64,000 nt of DNA from Gemella sanguinis ATCC 700632 (GCF_000701685.1 NZ_JNJO01000003.1:124001-188000); one strand, 5' to 3'; counted from the stretch's first letter, positions 9,537 through 18,050 are shown. Translations and numbers: made by a program. The notes: a model not told the origin generated them from the sequence alone.

Positions 9537-9983
9537 ATGGATAATGAAAAAGTATATTACATAATTAGAGAAGATGTGCTTCCTGAAGCTGTAAAGAAGA
9601 CTATAATTATGAAAAAAGCTTTAGAAGAAAATCCAAAATTATCAATTTTGGAGGCATCAAAAAGATTTGATTTAAGTAGAAGTGCTTTTTATAAGTATAA
9701 AGATACTATTTTTCCAATTCAAGAATTACAAAGACAATCTATATTATCACTTTCAATAGATGTTGATGATATACCAGGAATTTTAGGAAGAGTGCTTTCA
9801 GTAGTAAATGAAGAAAAATGTAGTGTACTTACAATTCACCAAACAGTACCGATTAATTCTCGTGCTACTATTATTATCTCACTAGAAATTGATCCTGTTC
9901 ACACAAATATAGAAAAACTAACTAAGAGAATACAAAATCTTGAATTTGTCAATAAAATTAAAGTTATTGGCGTTAGTATGTAA
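9537..9983 (+). CDS. pheB: ACT domain protein, UPF0735/PheB type
   Basis: A 148-residue cytoplasmic protein. The N-terminal part carries a helix-turn-helix-like segment with S-I-L-E-A-S-K-R-F-D-L-S-R-S-A-F-Y-K-Y-K. The C-terminal half (about 70-148) is an ACT domain, a small-molecule (usually amino acid) binding fold, with D-D-I-P-G-I-L-G-R-V-L. Despite the historical name, its role in phenylalanine synthesis is not established, and no pheA follows here. It is co-transcribed with obg. Weak AGGAG-like sequence precedes the ATG. Confidence 0.88.
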   Translation: MDNEKVYYIIREDVLPEAVKKTIIMKKALEENPKLSILEASKRFDLSRSAFYKYKDTIFPIQELQRQSILSLSIDVDDIPGILGRVLSVVNEEKCSVLTIHQTVPINSRATIIISLEIDPVHTNIEKLTKRIQNLEFVNKIKVIGVSM

Positions 9984-10012
9984 AAAATATAATAAAGTAT
10001 ATAAAAAAATAG

Positions 10013-10056
10013 GAGAACTGGAGAGGAATGTAGTTTCCTAGTCAGTTCTCTTTTTT
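10013..10056 (+). terminator. Terminator after the obg-pheB operon
   Basis: An outer stem GAGAACTG / CAGTTCTC and an inner stem AGGAA / TTCCT, followed by six T (10051-10056). Confidence 0.85.
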
Positions 10057-10075
10057 CGTTATAAAAGGAGAATAT

Positions 10076-11689
10076 ATGCAGAAAAATGAAATATTCACTG
10101 GAAAAGTTATTGATTATACTCATGATGGTTTAGGAATTGTTAAAATCGATAGTTTTCCAATCTTCATTGAAGATGTCATTGAAGGTGAAGAAGTAGAATT
10201 TAAAATTATTAAATTAAAAAAGAATCTTGGTTATGGTAAAGTACTTAAGATTATTGAAAAATCAAGTAATAGAGTAGAAGGTATTCCAAAAACTTCAGGA
10301 GCTAATTTAGTACATATGAGCTATGAAGAGCAGCTAAGATTTAAGACGAAAAAAGTTCAAAATGTTATGAATAAAACATTAGGACAAAATAGTGTTGAAG
10401 TATTAGAAACACTAGGAATGAAAGATGGATATCATTATAGAAATAAATCTGTTATTCCAGTTCAAAAAGTAGATAATGAAGTAAAAATGGGTTACTACAA
10501 ACCACGTAGCCACGATGTAGTTAATATAGAGAAGTGTTTTATTCAATATGATGAACACAATAAACTTATGAACTATACTAGAGATTTAATTGCTAAAATG
10601 AATCTTTCTATTTATGATGAAAAAACACATAAAGGTGCGATTCGCCATATAATGTTTAGAACGAATTCTAATAAAACTGAAATAATGGTTGGGATAATAG
10701 TAAAAGAAGTATTCCCAGGCCTTGATGAGTTTGTTAAGAAGATAACTGAATTTGATTCAAGAATAATAAGTGTAATGCTGAATACTAACAATAAAAAAAC
10801 AAATGTAATTTTTGGGGATAAAACTGAAAACTTATATGGAAAAGATTATATAACTGATACTTTAGGAGGAATAGAATTTAAGATTTCTTTACGCTCATTC
10901 TATCAAGTTAATCCAGTTCAAACAGGAGTACTATACAGTAAAGCATTAGAATTAGCAAAATTAAATCAAGATGACACTATAATAGATGCATACTGCGGAA
11001 TAGGTACAATAAGTTTATTTGCAGCACAAAAAGTGAAAAAAGTTTATGGTATTGAGATAGTAGAAGCAGCAGTATTAGATGCACGTGAAAATGCGAGAAA
11101 TAATAATATAACTAATGCAGAATTTTTACTAGGTAAAAGTGAAGATGTCATTAAAGATTTAATTTCAAAAAATGTGGAAATCGATGCAGTAATAGTTGAT
11201 CCACCACGTAAAGGATGCGAAGAAAGCTTCTTAAGAGACTTAGCTTCTATAGGAATAGAAAAGATAGTTTATGTGAGTTGCAATCCAGCAACTCTAGCAC
11301 GTGATATGGAAATTATGAGAGATCTTGGTTATAAACTTGGAGCGGTTCAACCAGTGGATATGTTCCCGGGAACGTATCATGTAGAGACGGTAGCACTTTT
11401 GTCCAAACTTGATGTCGATAAGCACATAAGTGTTGAAATTGAGTTGGATGAGATGGATTTGACAAGTGCGGAGAGTAAAGCAACATATGCTCAAATCAAA
11501 GAATATGTTTGGAATAAATTTCAATTAAAAGTTTCAACATTATATATTGCACAGATAAAAAGGAAATGTGGAATAGAATTACGAGAACATTACAACAAGT
11601 CAAAAAAGGAGAAACAAATTATTCCACAGTGTACACCTGAAAAAGAAGAAGCCATCATGGATGCTTTGAGACACTTCAAAATGATTTAA
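10076..11689 (+). CDS. rlmD: 23S rRNA (uracil-5)-methyltransferase, RlmD/RumA family, with an extra C-terminal tail
   Basis: A SAM-dependent enzyme that makes 5-methyluridine in 23S rRNA. Residues 1-60 fit a TRAM RNA-binding domain. The catalytic part has L-R-S-F-Y-Q-V-N-P, the SAM motif D-A-Y-C-G-I-G-T, V-D-P-P-R-K-G-C, and the nucleophile C402 in V-S-C-N-P. The family normally ends soon after V-D-M-F-P-G-T-Y-H-V-E-T-V-A-L-L-S-K (K444). Here 93 more residues follow (445-537), containing a T-Y-A-Q-I-K-E-Y-V segment, a K-V-S-T-L-Y-I-A-Q-I-K-R-K-C-G segment and a P-Q-C-T-P-E-K-E end. I recall this tail from mobile-element-linked copies of the enzyme. The sequence downstream is accessory and holds several partial copies of this gene's 3' end, so the tail was probably supplied by an integrated element. 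Confidence 0.9.
   Translation: MQKNEIFTGKVIDYTHDGLGIVKIDSFPIFIEDVIEGEEVEFKIIKLKKNLGYGKVLKIIEKSSNRVEGIPKTSGANLVHMSYEEQLRFKTKKVQNVMNKTLGQNSVEVLETLGMKDGYHYRNKSVIPVQKVDNEVKMGYYKPRSHDVVNIEKCFIQYDEHNKLMNYTRDLIAKMNLSIYDEKTHKGAIRHIMFRTNSNKTEIMVGIIVKEVFPGLDEFVKKITEFDSRIISVMLNTNNKKTNVIFGDKTENLYGKDYITDTLGGIEFKISLRSFYQVNPVQTGVLYSKALELAKLNQDDTIIDAYCGIGTISLFAAQKVKKVYGIEIVEAAVLDARENARNNNITNAEFLLGKSEDVIKDLISKNVEIDAVIVDPPRKGCEESFLRDLASIGIEKIVYVSCNPATLARDMEIMRDLGYKLGAVQPVDMFPGTYHVETVALLSKLDVDKHISVEIELDEMDLTSAESKATYAQIKEYVWNKFQLKVSTLYIAQIKRKCGIELREHYNKSKKEKQIIPQCTPEKEEAIMDALRHFKMI
11378..11392 (+). repeat. Presumed attachment-site core in rlmD (H-V-E-T-V codons)
   Basis: CATGTAGAGACGGTA encodes H-V-E-T-V near the old end of rlmD. 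Closely similar 15-base strings recur at 15742, 16398, 17707, 23233 and 25197. From memory, the equivalent segment of rum genes is an integration target of streptococcal integrative elements. Confidence 0.5.
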
Positions 11690-12000
11690 TAGAAAAGAAT
11701 GACAGCATATGACTTTCTGCATTTATTACATTCCTACTTGGTATTGGAACGGCGTTGTTGTATATCATTATGGTGTTCTGCTTATTTTGGGCGTTAGCTT
11801 CTTTTATTGCAAGTTTAAGAGTAAGTTAACATATTTTTAGAAGTGTAAGTTGAATGATTGGTAAAATAGCAGGTATATATCTCTAAGTGTTATAATATAT
11901 TATTAAGATGAAATATATTAGTTATTTAAAGATAAGAGAAACGAACGGGCAGAGGGGGGGAATTAAAACAAAATTATATTAAAAGAACACGCTAATTATG
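11690..12000 (+). other. Gene-poor stretch with a hydrophobic ORF fragment
   Basis: No complete gene is visible. One frame (about 11728-11829) encodes a start-less hydrophobic segment including L-L-G-I-G-T-A-L-L-Y-I-I-M-V-F-C and ends in TAA. It looks like the tail of a small membrane protein. Another frame opens at an ATG at 11710 for about 43 residues but has no ribosome-binding site. This is probably debris at the rlmD junction. Confidence 0.4.
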
Positions 12001-12036
12001 AAACTGGGATTTGTTATGAATCCCAGTTTAATTTTT
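12001..12036 (+). terminator. Strong orphan terminator
   Basis: A perfect 11-bp stem AAACTGGGATT / AATCCCAGTTT with a 7-base loop and AATTTTT after it. No intact gene lies upstream within 300 bases, so it is probably the 3' end of a lost gene. Confidence 0.85.
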
Positions 12037-12110
12037 GACTTTTACATGATTTATACATGTGATATTATCAAAAATGTTGTTTATAAGGTTATTGATAAGG
12101 AGTTGACCAC

Positions 12111-12274
12111 ATGAGTGATGTAATAAGCTGTTAGATGAAGCTATTAAAGAAACCGAAAACTTGTACGAAGGAGAAGTCTTTATTTTTAAGGAATTGTTTA
12201 AAGGATATGTATGGAACAGGATACCGAGAAAGGAGTGTACTAATGTCTTAGTAGGTGTTTTTGAGATATTTTAA
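12111..12274 (+). pseudogene. Broken DUF1413-type gene
   Basis: An ATG at 12111 with AAGGAG upstream opens only seven codons (M-S-D-V-I-S-C) before TAG. Shifted by one frame, the sequence reads L-L-D-E-A-I-K-E-T-E-N-L-Y-E-G-E, then K-E-L-F-K-G-Y-V-W-N-R-I-P-R, the pattern I recall for DUF1413 proteins of conjugative and mobilisable elements. After R-I-P-R the family pattern is lost, and the frame ends at 12274. There is thus a frameshift near 12125 and a second disruption near 12225. It is a marker of a decayed mobile element. Confidence 0.6.
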
Positions 12275-12313
12275 ATAATATAAAAAACACTTGAATAAAT
12301 GCTCATATAACTA

Positions 12314-12342
12314 TTGACACAAGAGAAAAATAATAATATAAT
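12314..12342 (+). promoter_or_regulatory. Promoter of the metal-resistance module
   Basis: A consensus TTGACA (12314-12319), 17 bases, then a perfect TATAAT (12337-12342). A loose TGA...TCA dyad just upstream (about 12293-12306) may be part of an ArsR/SmtB operator. Confidence 0.75.
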
Positions 12343-12407
12343 AAATATACAACGTATGAATGCTTGTCCAAGTAATCAGATGAAATGATTTAAAAAGAGG
12401 TGATAAT

Positions 12408-12776
12408 ATGACTAAAAAATTTAATTCAATTGAAAGATGTGACTGCAATGCAATTCATGAGGATATTGTAAATCAAGTTAGAGATAAAATGCCTCAAGAA
12501 GAAAGCCTTTATGATCTAGCAGAATTATTTAAAGTATTTGGAGATTCAACACGAATCAGGATATTATGGGCTTTACATGAAGCTGAAATGTGTGTTTGTG
12601 ATATCGCTGTATTACTTAACATGACACAATCAGCAATTTCCCATCAGCTGAGAGTCTTAAAACAAGCTAATTTAGTGAAAAACAGAAAAGAAGGTAAAGT
12701 AGTATATTATTCATTAGTTGATGATCATGTAAGAGAAATATTTGACCAAGGTCTAATTCATATCAACGAGAAGTAG
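12408..12776 (+). CDS. cadC: ArsR/SmtB family metal-sensing repressor (CadC-like)
   Basis: A winged-helix metalloregulator of 122 residues that represses the efflux genes until metal binds. The DNA-binding helices cover about 60-90 (D-I-A-V-L-L-N-M-T-Q-S-A-I-S-H-Q-L). Both classical metal sites are visible: the alpha3N site with C62 and C64 in C-V-C-D plus N-terminal C11 and C13, and the alpha5 site with D106, H107 and H118. This fits a Cd/Pb/Zn sensor. The strong promoter and the HMA and ATPase genes downstream support that role. The exact metal cannot be read from sequence. Confidence 0.85.
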   Translation: MTKKFNSIERCDCNAIHEDIVNQVRDKMPQEESLYDLAELFKVFGDSTRIRILWALHEAEMCVCDIAVLLNMTQSAISHQLRVLKQANLVKNRKEGKVVYYSLVDDHVREIFDQGLIHINEK

Positions 12777-12830
12777 TAATGCGGTAGAATAGAATATTTT
12801 TTGAAGATATTTGGGCATATATTTAAGTCT

Positions 12831-12843
12831 TCATTTCAAATGA
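12831..12843 (+). promoter_or_regulatory. Small inverted repeat before the HMA gene
   Basis: TCATTTCAAATGA is a perfect 13-base palindrome in the 145-base gap between the repressor and HMA genes. It could be a second operator. The support is weak. Confidence 0.25.
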
Positions 12844-12921
12844 GCAATGCTTCAAGAAAATTTGAAAAAGACTTGTAGTATTCAAAATAAAATTACAAAT
12901 AATATTTAGGAGGATTTAATA

Positions 12922-13143
12922 ATGAAAAAGAAATTTATACTTGAAGGTTTAGATTGTGCAAATTGCGCGGCAAAAATGGAAAAGGCTATTAATGAGCTTG
13001 ATGGAGTGAAAGAAGCTACTGTTAACTTTATGACCACAAAACTCGTTATTGATGGTGAGGATGAAAAAATGCCAACAATAATAGCAGAGGCCGAAAAAAT
13101 AGTTAAAAAAATCGAACCCGATACAACTATGAAAAAGGCTTAA
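12922..13143 (+). CDS. Heavy-metal-associated (HMA) domain protein, 73 aa
   Basis: A single HMA ferredoxin-like fold with the metal-binding motif G-L-D-C-A-N-C-A-A-K-M (C12, C15). The G-L-D-C-A-N-C form is typical of the N-terminal domain of CadA/ZntA ATPases rather than of copper chaperones (usually G-M-T-C-x-x-C). Here it is a separate protein 15 bases upstream of an ATPase that lacks that domain. It probably hands metal to, or regulates, the pump. A GGAGG precedes the ATG. Confidence 0.88.
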   Translation: MKKKFILEGLDCANCAAKMEKAINELDGVKEATVNFMTTKLVIDGEDEKMPTIIAEAEKIVKKIEPDTTMKKA

Positions 13144-13158
13144 AGGAGGCTATTTAGT

Positions 13159-15003
13159 ATGACAAAACGACTATGGCGAATAATTATTGGTGCAGCAGTG
13201 TTAGCTACAGCAGTATTGCTTAGTTTAAATAACGAATGGTTACAGATTGCTCTCTTTATAATAAGTTACATTATTGTAGGTGGAGATGTTGTAAAAAGAG
13301 CTGTAAAAAATATTTTTAAAGGTCAAGTTTTCGATGAAAATTTTTTAATGAGTATTGCAACAATTGGTGCATTTTTTATTGGTGAGTATCCTGAAGGTGT
13401 TGCAGTTATGCTGTTTTATCAAGTTGGAGAACTGTTTCAAAGCTATGCAGTTGGCAAGTCGAGAAAGTCAATTGCAAGCCTTATGGATATTCAACCAGAT
13501 TATGCAAATGTTAAAAAAGGTGATGAACTTGTCAAAGTTGACCCAGATGAAGTACAAATTGGAGATATTATTGTAATTAAAGCAGGAGAAAAAATTCCTC
13601 TTGATGGCAAGGTAATTGAGGGAAGTTCAATGATTGATACATCGGCACTAACAGGCGAATCTGTTCCTCGTGAAGTAGAAGTTGGAAGTGATATCCTAAG
13701 TGGGTGCATCAACATTAATGGGGTTATTACAGCAGAGGTTACCAAGGAATTTGGAGAATCTACTGTAAGTAAAATTCTTGATTTAGTTGAAAATGCAAGT
13801 AGTAAAAAATCCAATTCAGAACAATTTATTACGAAGTTTGCGAGATATTATACACCGGTTGTGGTTATAATTGCAGTTTTTCTAGCTATTATACCACCTC
13901 TTGTTATAGACGGGGCGACTTTTAGTGATTGGATATATAGAGCGCTAGCATTCCTTGTGGTATCCTGTCCGTGTGCTTTAGTTATTTCAATTCCTTTGAG
14001 TTTCTTCGGTGGAATAGGTGGAGCCTCAAAAAAAGGTGTTTTAGTCAAGGGTAGTAATTATTTAGAGGCATTAGCAGAAACTGAAATTGTTGTTTTTGAT
14101 AAAACTGGAACACTAACGAAAGGTGTATTTAATGTACAGGAAATTCATCCAGAAGGAGTTTCCAAAGAAGAGCTACTAGAATTAACTGCACATGCGGAAA
14201 GCTATTCCAATCATCCGATTTCACTTTCACTGAAACGTGCATATAGCAAAGAAATAGACAATGGACGTATTTCAGATGTAGAAGAGATATCAGGTCATGG
14301 TGTTATTGCAACAGTAGATGGCAAAAAGGTTATGGCAGGAAATATCAAACTTATGAAAATGATGGATATCCCTTATTTCAAGGGAGAGCTGATCGGTACT
14401 ATTGTACATGTTGCTGTTAATAACAAATATATAGGTTACATTGTAATTGCCGATGAGGTAAAGGAAGATTCAGCACAAGCAATCAAGGAACTTAAGGCAG
14501 CTAATATTAAACAAACAGTTATGTTGACAGGTGATAATAAAAGTATTGGTTCAAAAGTTGCTAAAGAGCTTGGTCTTGATAAGGTTTATGCAGAACTGTT
14601 GCCAGCAGACAAAGTTGAAAAACTAGAAGAATTATTTTCGCAAAAATCTAAAAAAGGTAAACTTGCCTTTGTTGGTGACGGAATCAATGATGCACCTGTA
14701 TTAGCTCGTGCAGACATTGGAATAGCAATGGGTGGTTTAGGTTCTGATGCGGCCATTGAAGCTGCTGATGTTGTAATTATGACTGATGAGCCATCGAAAA
14801 TTGCTACTACAATGAAGATTTCTAAAAAGACACTAAAAATTGCACATCAAAACATAGTATTTGCAATTGGAATAAAAATAATTGTTCTTATTTTGAGTGC
14901 TTTTGGAATAACTACTATGTGGGCAGCTATATTTGCAGATGTAGGTGTAACTATCATCGCAGTATTAAATGCTTTTAGAGCTTTGAATGTAAAGAATCTA
15001 TAA
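13159..15003 (+). CDS. cadA: P1B-type metal-transporting ATPase (Cd/Zn/Pb class)
   Basis: A membrane pump of 614 residues that exports soft divalent metals using ATP. It shows the C-P-C transmembrane metal site (C270-P-C272), the phosphorylated aspartate D314 in D-K-T-G-T-L-T, the T-G-D motif in M-L-T-G-D-N, and G-D-G-I-N-D-A-P. The ending G-S-D-A-A-I-E-A-A-D-V-V-I-M is typical of CadA/ZntA. There is no N-terminal HMA domain: the protein begins directly with membrane helices, and the domain is supplied by the preceding gene. It lies in an operon with the ArsR repressor and HMA protein and ends at a terminator. Confidence 0.93.
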   Translation: MTKRLWRIIIGAAVLATAVLLSLNNEWLQIALFIISYIIVGGDVVKRAVKNIFKGQVFDENFLMSIATIGAFFIGEYPEGVAVMLFYQVGELFQSYAVGKSRKSIASLMDIQPDYANVKKGDELVKVDPDEVQIGDIIVIKAGEKIPLDGKVIEGSSMIDTSALTGESVPREVEVGSDILSGCININGVITAEVTKEFGESTVSKILDLVENASSKKSNSEQFITKFARYYTPVVVIIAVFLAIIPPLVIDGATFSDWIYRALAFLVVSCPCALVISIPLSFFGGIGGASKKGVLVKGSNYLEALAETEIVVFDKTGTLTKGVFNVQEIHPEGVSKEELLELTAHAESYSNHPISLSLKRAYSKEIDNGRISDVEEISGHGVIATVDGKKVMAGNIKLMKMMDIPYFKGELIGTIVHVAVNNKYIGYIVIADEVKEDSAQAIKELKAANIKQTVMLTGDNKSIGSKVAKELGLDKVYAELLPADKVEKLEELFSQKSKKGKLAFVGDGINDAPVLARADIGIAMGGLGSDAAIEAADVVIMTDEPSKIATTMKISKKTLKIAHQNIVFAIGIKIIVLILSAFGITTMWAAIFADVGVTIIAVLNAFRALNVKNL

Positions 15004-15019
15004 ACTATTTTTCCTATTC

Positions 15020-15069
15020 ACCCCTTGAATGATACCGATAATTGACGATACAATCAAGGGGTATTTTTT
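15020..15069 (+). terminator. Terminator after the P-type ATPase
   Basis: A perfect 9-bp outer stem ACCCCTTGA / TCAAGGGGT with a long inner loop, followed by ATTTTTTA. Confidence 0.85.
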
Positions 15070-15146
15070 AATTTAAAAACTATAAATGAAAATTGGTTGG
15101 GATTTACCTTGAATTAAATGGTTTTAAAGATATGGAGGTTATGTAA

Positions 15147-15626
<480 letters not shown>

Positions 15627-15631
15627 TTTGA

Positions 15632-15935
15632 GTTGATATGTTCTCACGAACAGACAAAACCGTTGATATCTTCCCACAAACGAGAGCCAATGTTGGATAT
15701 GTTTCCAACTACGAGTGTGGATATGTTCCCCTTAACCATAGGGGTTGAGGCGATAACACTTCTTGAACGAACTAATTAGAGAAGTAGAAGAATATTTTAT
15801 ACTCTAGGATAGAACTCGTAGATAGAGGAGAGAAACCTTAGCCACTGTACTTGATCATGAACTTGTCACATAGTTTTCTAAAGAGTTTATAGAATTGTAT
15901 AATGGGATTTATTTTTAAACGAAGACAAATTGAAA
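15632..15935 (+). repeat. rlmD-end repeat, copy A (four stacked half-sites plus full tail)
   Basis: Four successive diverged copies of the V-D-M-F-P-x-T coding segment have their GATAT cores at 15635, 15665, 15696 and 15720 (steps of 30, 31 and 24 bases). After the last copy come codons for G-V-E-A-I-T-L-L-E-R (15742 on) and a 180-base tail nearly identical to that of copy B. The tail ends with a perfect TATAAT at 15898-15903 facing the TfoX-like gene. No intact ORF is present. The stack looks like remains of repeated insertion at one site. Confidence 0.65.
15898..15903 (+). promoter_or_regulatory. Outward -10 box carried by repeat copy A
   Basis: TATAAT preceded by TTG, with only a weak TTTTCT-like -35. 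The same sequence occurs in copy B at 16559-16564. It is placed to drive the cassette gene that starts at 15954. Confidence 0.45.
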
Positions 15936-15953
15936 TTTTTGGAGGTGAAGGGT

Positions 15954-16274
15954 ATGGCTTCAAGGAAAGAATATTTAGATTTTATTTTAGAACAACTATC
16001 TGATTTGGAAGAAATATCATATAAGTCAATGATGGGTGAATATATAATTTATTATCGTGGAAAAATTGTTGGTGGAATTTATGATGATAGGTTTTTAGTG
16101 AAGCCTGTTAAATCTGCAATAGCATACATGCCAAATGCAAAGTACGAGTTACCATATGATGGAGCAAAGGAAATGTTATTGGTAGATGATGTTGATAACA
16201 AAGAATATTTAACCGGATTATTTAATTCAATGTATGATGAGTTACCTGCACCAAAACCAAAGAAAAAGAAATAA
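15954..16274 (+). CDS. TfoX/Sxy N-terminal domain protein
   Basis: 106 residues starting M-A-S-R-K-E-Y-L-D-F. The pattern S-Y-K-S-M-M-G-E-Y-I-I-Y-Y-R-G-K-I-V-G-G and the later F-L-V-K-P fit the TfoX N-terminal fold. In gammaproteobacteria that fold belongs to a competence regulator. In Gram-positive genomes such single-domain proteins have no settled role. A TTG at 15930 is in frame, but GGAGGT at 15941-15946 sits 8 bases before the ATG, which decides the start. The protein ends in a run of lysines. It is a single-gene cassette between repeat copies A and B. Confidence 0.8.
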   Translation: MASRKEYLDFILEQLSDLEEISYKSMMGEYIIYYRGKIVGGIYDDRFLVKPVKSAIAYMPNAKYELPYDGAKEMLLVDDVDNKEYLTGLFNSMYDELPAPKPKKKK

Positions 16275-16283
16275 TAAAATCTC

Positions 16284-16600
16284 AGTTTATCAAGGAAATA
16301 CCATTTAACGATAACCTTATGCTATAGTTAAATGGTTTAGTGGTTATAGTCCCAGATATAGACAGGTTCACTTGATATACTTAGTGTTCACTCATTTCAT
16401 GTTGAAGCAGTAACAGTTTTTGAACGTGCTGATTAATTAGAAAAGTAGAAGAATATTTTATACTCTGGGATAGGACTCGTAGAATGAGGAGTGAAACCTT
16501 AGCCGCTGCGTTTGATTATTAACTTGTCACATAGTTTTCTAAAGAGATTATGGAATTGTATAATGGGATTTATTTTTAAACAAAGACAAATTAGAATTTG
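16284..16600 (+). repeat. rlmD-end repeat, copy B (hairpin plus att-like core plus full tail)
   Basis: The order is a CAGTTT...AGGAAATACC lead, a hairpin with arms CCATTTAAC and GTTAAATGG (16301 on), a degraded V-D-M-F-P segment, a conserved spacer with ACTTAGTGTTCACTC, and the H-V-E-A-V codons CATGTTGAAGCAGTA (16398-16412). The 185-base tail is shared with copy A and includes TATAAT at 16559-16564. There is no ORF. The next gene starts at 16723. Confidence 0.65.
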
Positions 16601-16722
16601 TTGAATTTAGCAAGGTATAAATTTCTATGAAATGAGACCTATAAAACTTGTACGGATATTGTAGGGTAGGAAAAGAAATCTTCCTCTATACTAAAATAAA
16701 CTGAAGGAAAGGGGGAATCTAA

Positions 16723-17565
16723 ATGAATATTATCAAGTCGTTTAACGATACGATTGATTATCTTGAAACAGTCCTTGATGATGAAATTGATGAAAAGAAA
16801 GTAACTCAGTTATCCGGATATTCGTATTCAATGTTCAGTCGCTTGTTTTCTATTCTGACTGAAACAACGCTTTCAGAATATTTAAGAAGCAGAAGATTGA
16901 CGGAAGCAGCCGTTATATTAAGAAATACGGATGAAAAAATTATTGATGTTGCTTTCAAATTTGGATATGAGTCATCCGATTCATTTGGAACAGCTTTTAA
17001 AAATTTTCATGGATTTACTCCTTCTGAGGTAAGAAATGGAAAACCATTCAAATTAGTATCACGAGTGCAGTTAGCACTAAGTGTAAGAGGAGGAAGAAGC
17101 ATGAACATTACAATTCAAAAGAAACAAGCATTTACAGTTGCAGGGGTAAATGAACAAAGCATCAATTCATCATTATGTCCGAGTGTATGGAATAAGCTAT
17201 ATAAAAAATTTAGCCACGATGAACTTGCAAGTTTGGGAAGCGATCAAAGTATGGGCGTTTGCCATGATGTGGAAAATTCAAGCACAATAAATTATATGGC
17301 TGGTTATATCGTTAATGATGTAGATAAAGCCACAAGTATGGGCTTAGATGTTTTGGAAGTGGAAGAAGCAGAGTATGCAGTTGTAGAATTAGTAGGAAGT
17401 GTTCCGGAGTGCATTCATAACGGGTGGAAATATGCAATGGAAGTATTCTTCCCTGAGCATGGCTATATTCATTCAGGAAAAACTGACTTTGAATATTACT
17501 ATGAAGGTGATATGCACAGCAAAGACTACAAAATGGAACTTTGGATTCCGATAACTAAAGCTTAA
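16723..17565 (+). CDS. AraC family regulator with GyrI-like effector domain
   Basis: 280 residues. The N-terminal 110 residues contain two helix-turn-helix units of the AraC type, with the typical second-helix pattern D-V-A-F-K-F-G-Y-E-S-S-D-S-F and H-G-F-T-P-S-E-V. Residues about 125-280 match the GyrI-like small-molecule-binding fold (start M-N-I-T-I-Q-K-K, end Y-K-M-E-L-W-I-P-I). Such proteins sense hydrophobic drugs or toxins and activate efflux genes. No obvious target gene lies beside it. AGGAAAGGGGGA precedes the ATG. It stands alone between repeat copies B and C. Confidence 0.9.
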   Translation: MNIIKSFNDTIDYLETVLDDEIDEKKVTQLSGYSYSMFSRLFSILTETTLSEYLRSRRLTEAAVILRNTDEKIIDVAFKFGYESSDSFGTAFKNFHGFTPSEVRNGKPFKLVSRVQLALSVRGGRSMNITIQKKQAFTVAGVNEQSINSSLCPSVWNKLYKKFSHDELASLGSDQSMGVCHDVENSSTINYMAGYIVNDVDKATSMGLDVLEVEEAEYAVVELVGSVPECIHNGWKYAMEVFFPEHGYIHSGKTDFEYYYEGDMHSKDYKMELWIPITKA

Positions 17566-17568
17566 AAA

Positions 17569-17585
17569 CCAGCTTGTCGAGCTGG
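17569..17585 (+). terminator. Small hairpin after the AraC-type gene
   Basis: CCAGCT / AGCTGG stem with a 5-base loop. It lacks a clear T-run, so it is a weak terminator at best. Confidence 0.4.
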
Positions 17586-17591
17586 AAAATT

Positions 17592-17740
17592 CTAGTTTGC
17601 CGAGGTAATACCTTTTAACGATAACCTCAAGCTATCGTTAAATAGTTTAGTGGATATGTTTCCGCATACAACTCAACTACTTGACATACTTGGTGTTCAC
17701 TCGTTCCATGTTGAAGCGGTAGTTCTTCTCTCAAAAATAA
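17592..17740 (+). repeat. rlmD-end repeat, copy C
   Basis: The best preserved copy around the junction: a hairpin with perfect arms TTTAACGATA / TATCGTTAAA (17614-17642), GTGGATATGTTTCC encoding V-D-M-F-P-H-T, the conserved spacer, the H-V-E-A-V codons CATGTTGAAGCGGTA (17707-17721), then L-L-S-K-I-K-D and a stop. The tail differs from copies A and B and resembles a normal rlmD end. Confidence 0.65.
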
Positions 17741-17897
17741 AGGATTAAAACTGTATAAAAGTTTTGAAATTAAGGGATTTATATAAATATACCATTTAAT
17801 AGAATCTATTTTTTATTTGATATTGTAAGATAAAGCGAGGTTGCGAGAGGTATAGAGTTTGATAAACTCTAGGGTTTATGAATTAATAAATTAATGG

Positions 17898-17903
17898 TAT
17901 AAT
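17898..17903 (+). promoter_or_regulatory. yjdF promoter -10
   Basis: TATAAT with a weak TTTATG at -35 (17-base spacer), about 45 bases before the riboswitch-like leader. Confidence 0.5.
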
Positions 17904-17949
17904 AGTATATAGATCAAAGATTTCAGATCTGATAATATAATCAAAGATA

Positions 17950-18050
17950 AAAACGCAATGTACATTGTCTAATGTGCTAGAACTGGTAGGTAGCCCAGTC
18001 GTCATAGAATTTCTATGGTAAGTAACCTTCCCCTCCGGGTTGTCCATTCT
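17950..18050 (+). ncRNA. yjdF-motif riboswitch (azaaromatic-responsive RNA)
   Basis: A conserved-looking leader directly before a yjdF gene. Elements visible are an AATGTACATT dyad, GTGCTAGAACTGG with a CTGG / CCAG stem, a CATAGA / TCTATG hairpin at 18003-18017, and the C-rich block CCTTCCCCTCCGGG. I recall these blocks from the yjdF motif RNA, which binds azaaromatic compounds and probably controls translation. The assignment rests on memory of the consensus plus the gene context. A covariance-model search would settle it. Confidence 0.7.

Noticed and set aside
13355..13576. A 73-codon plus-strand frame inside the P-type ATPase gene
   Set aside because: It is out of frame with a clearly conserved gene, has no ribosome-binding site, and has no recognisable content.
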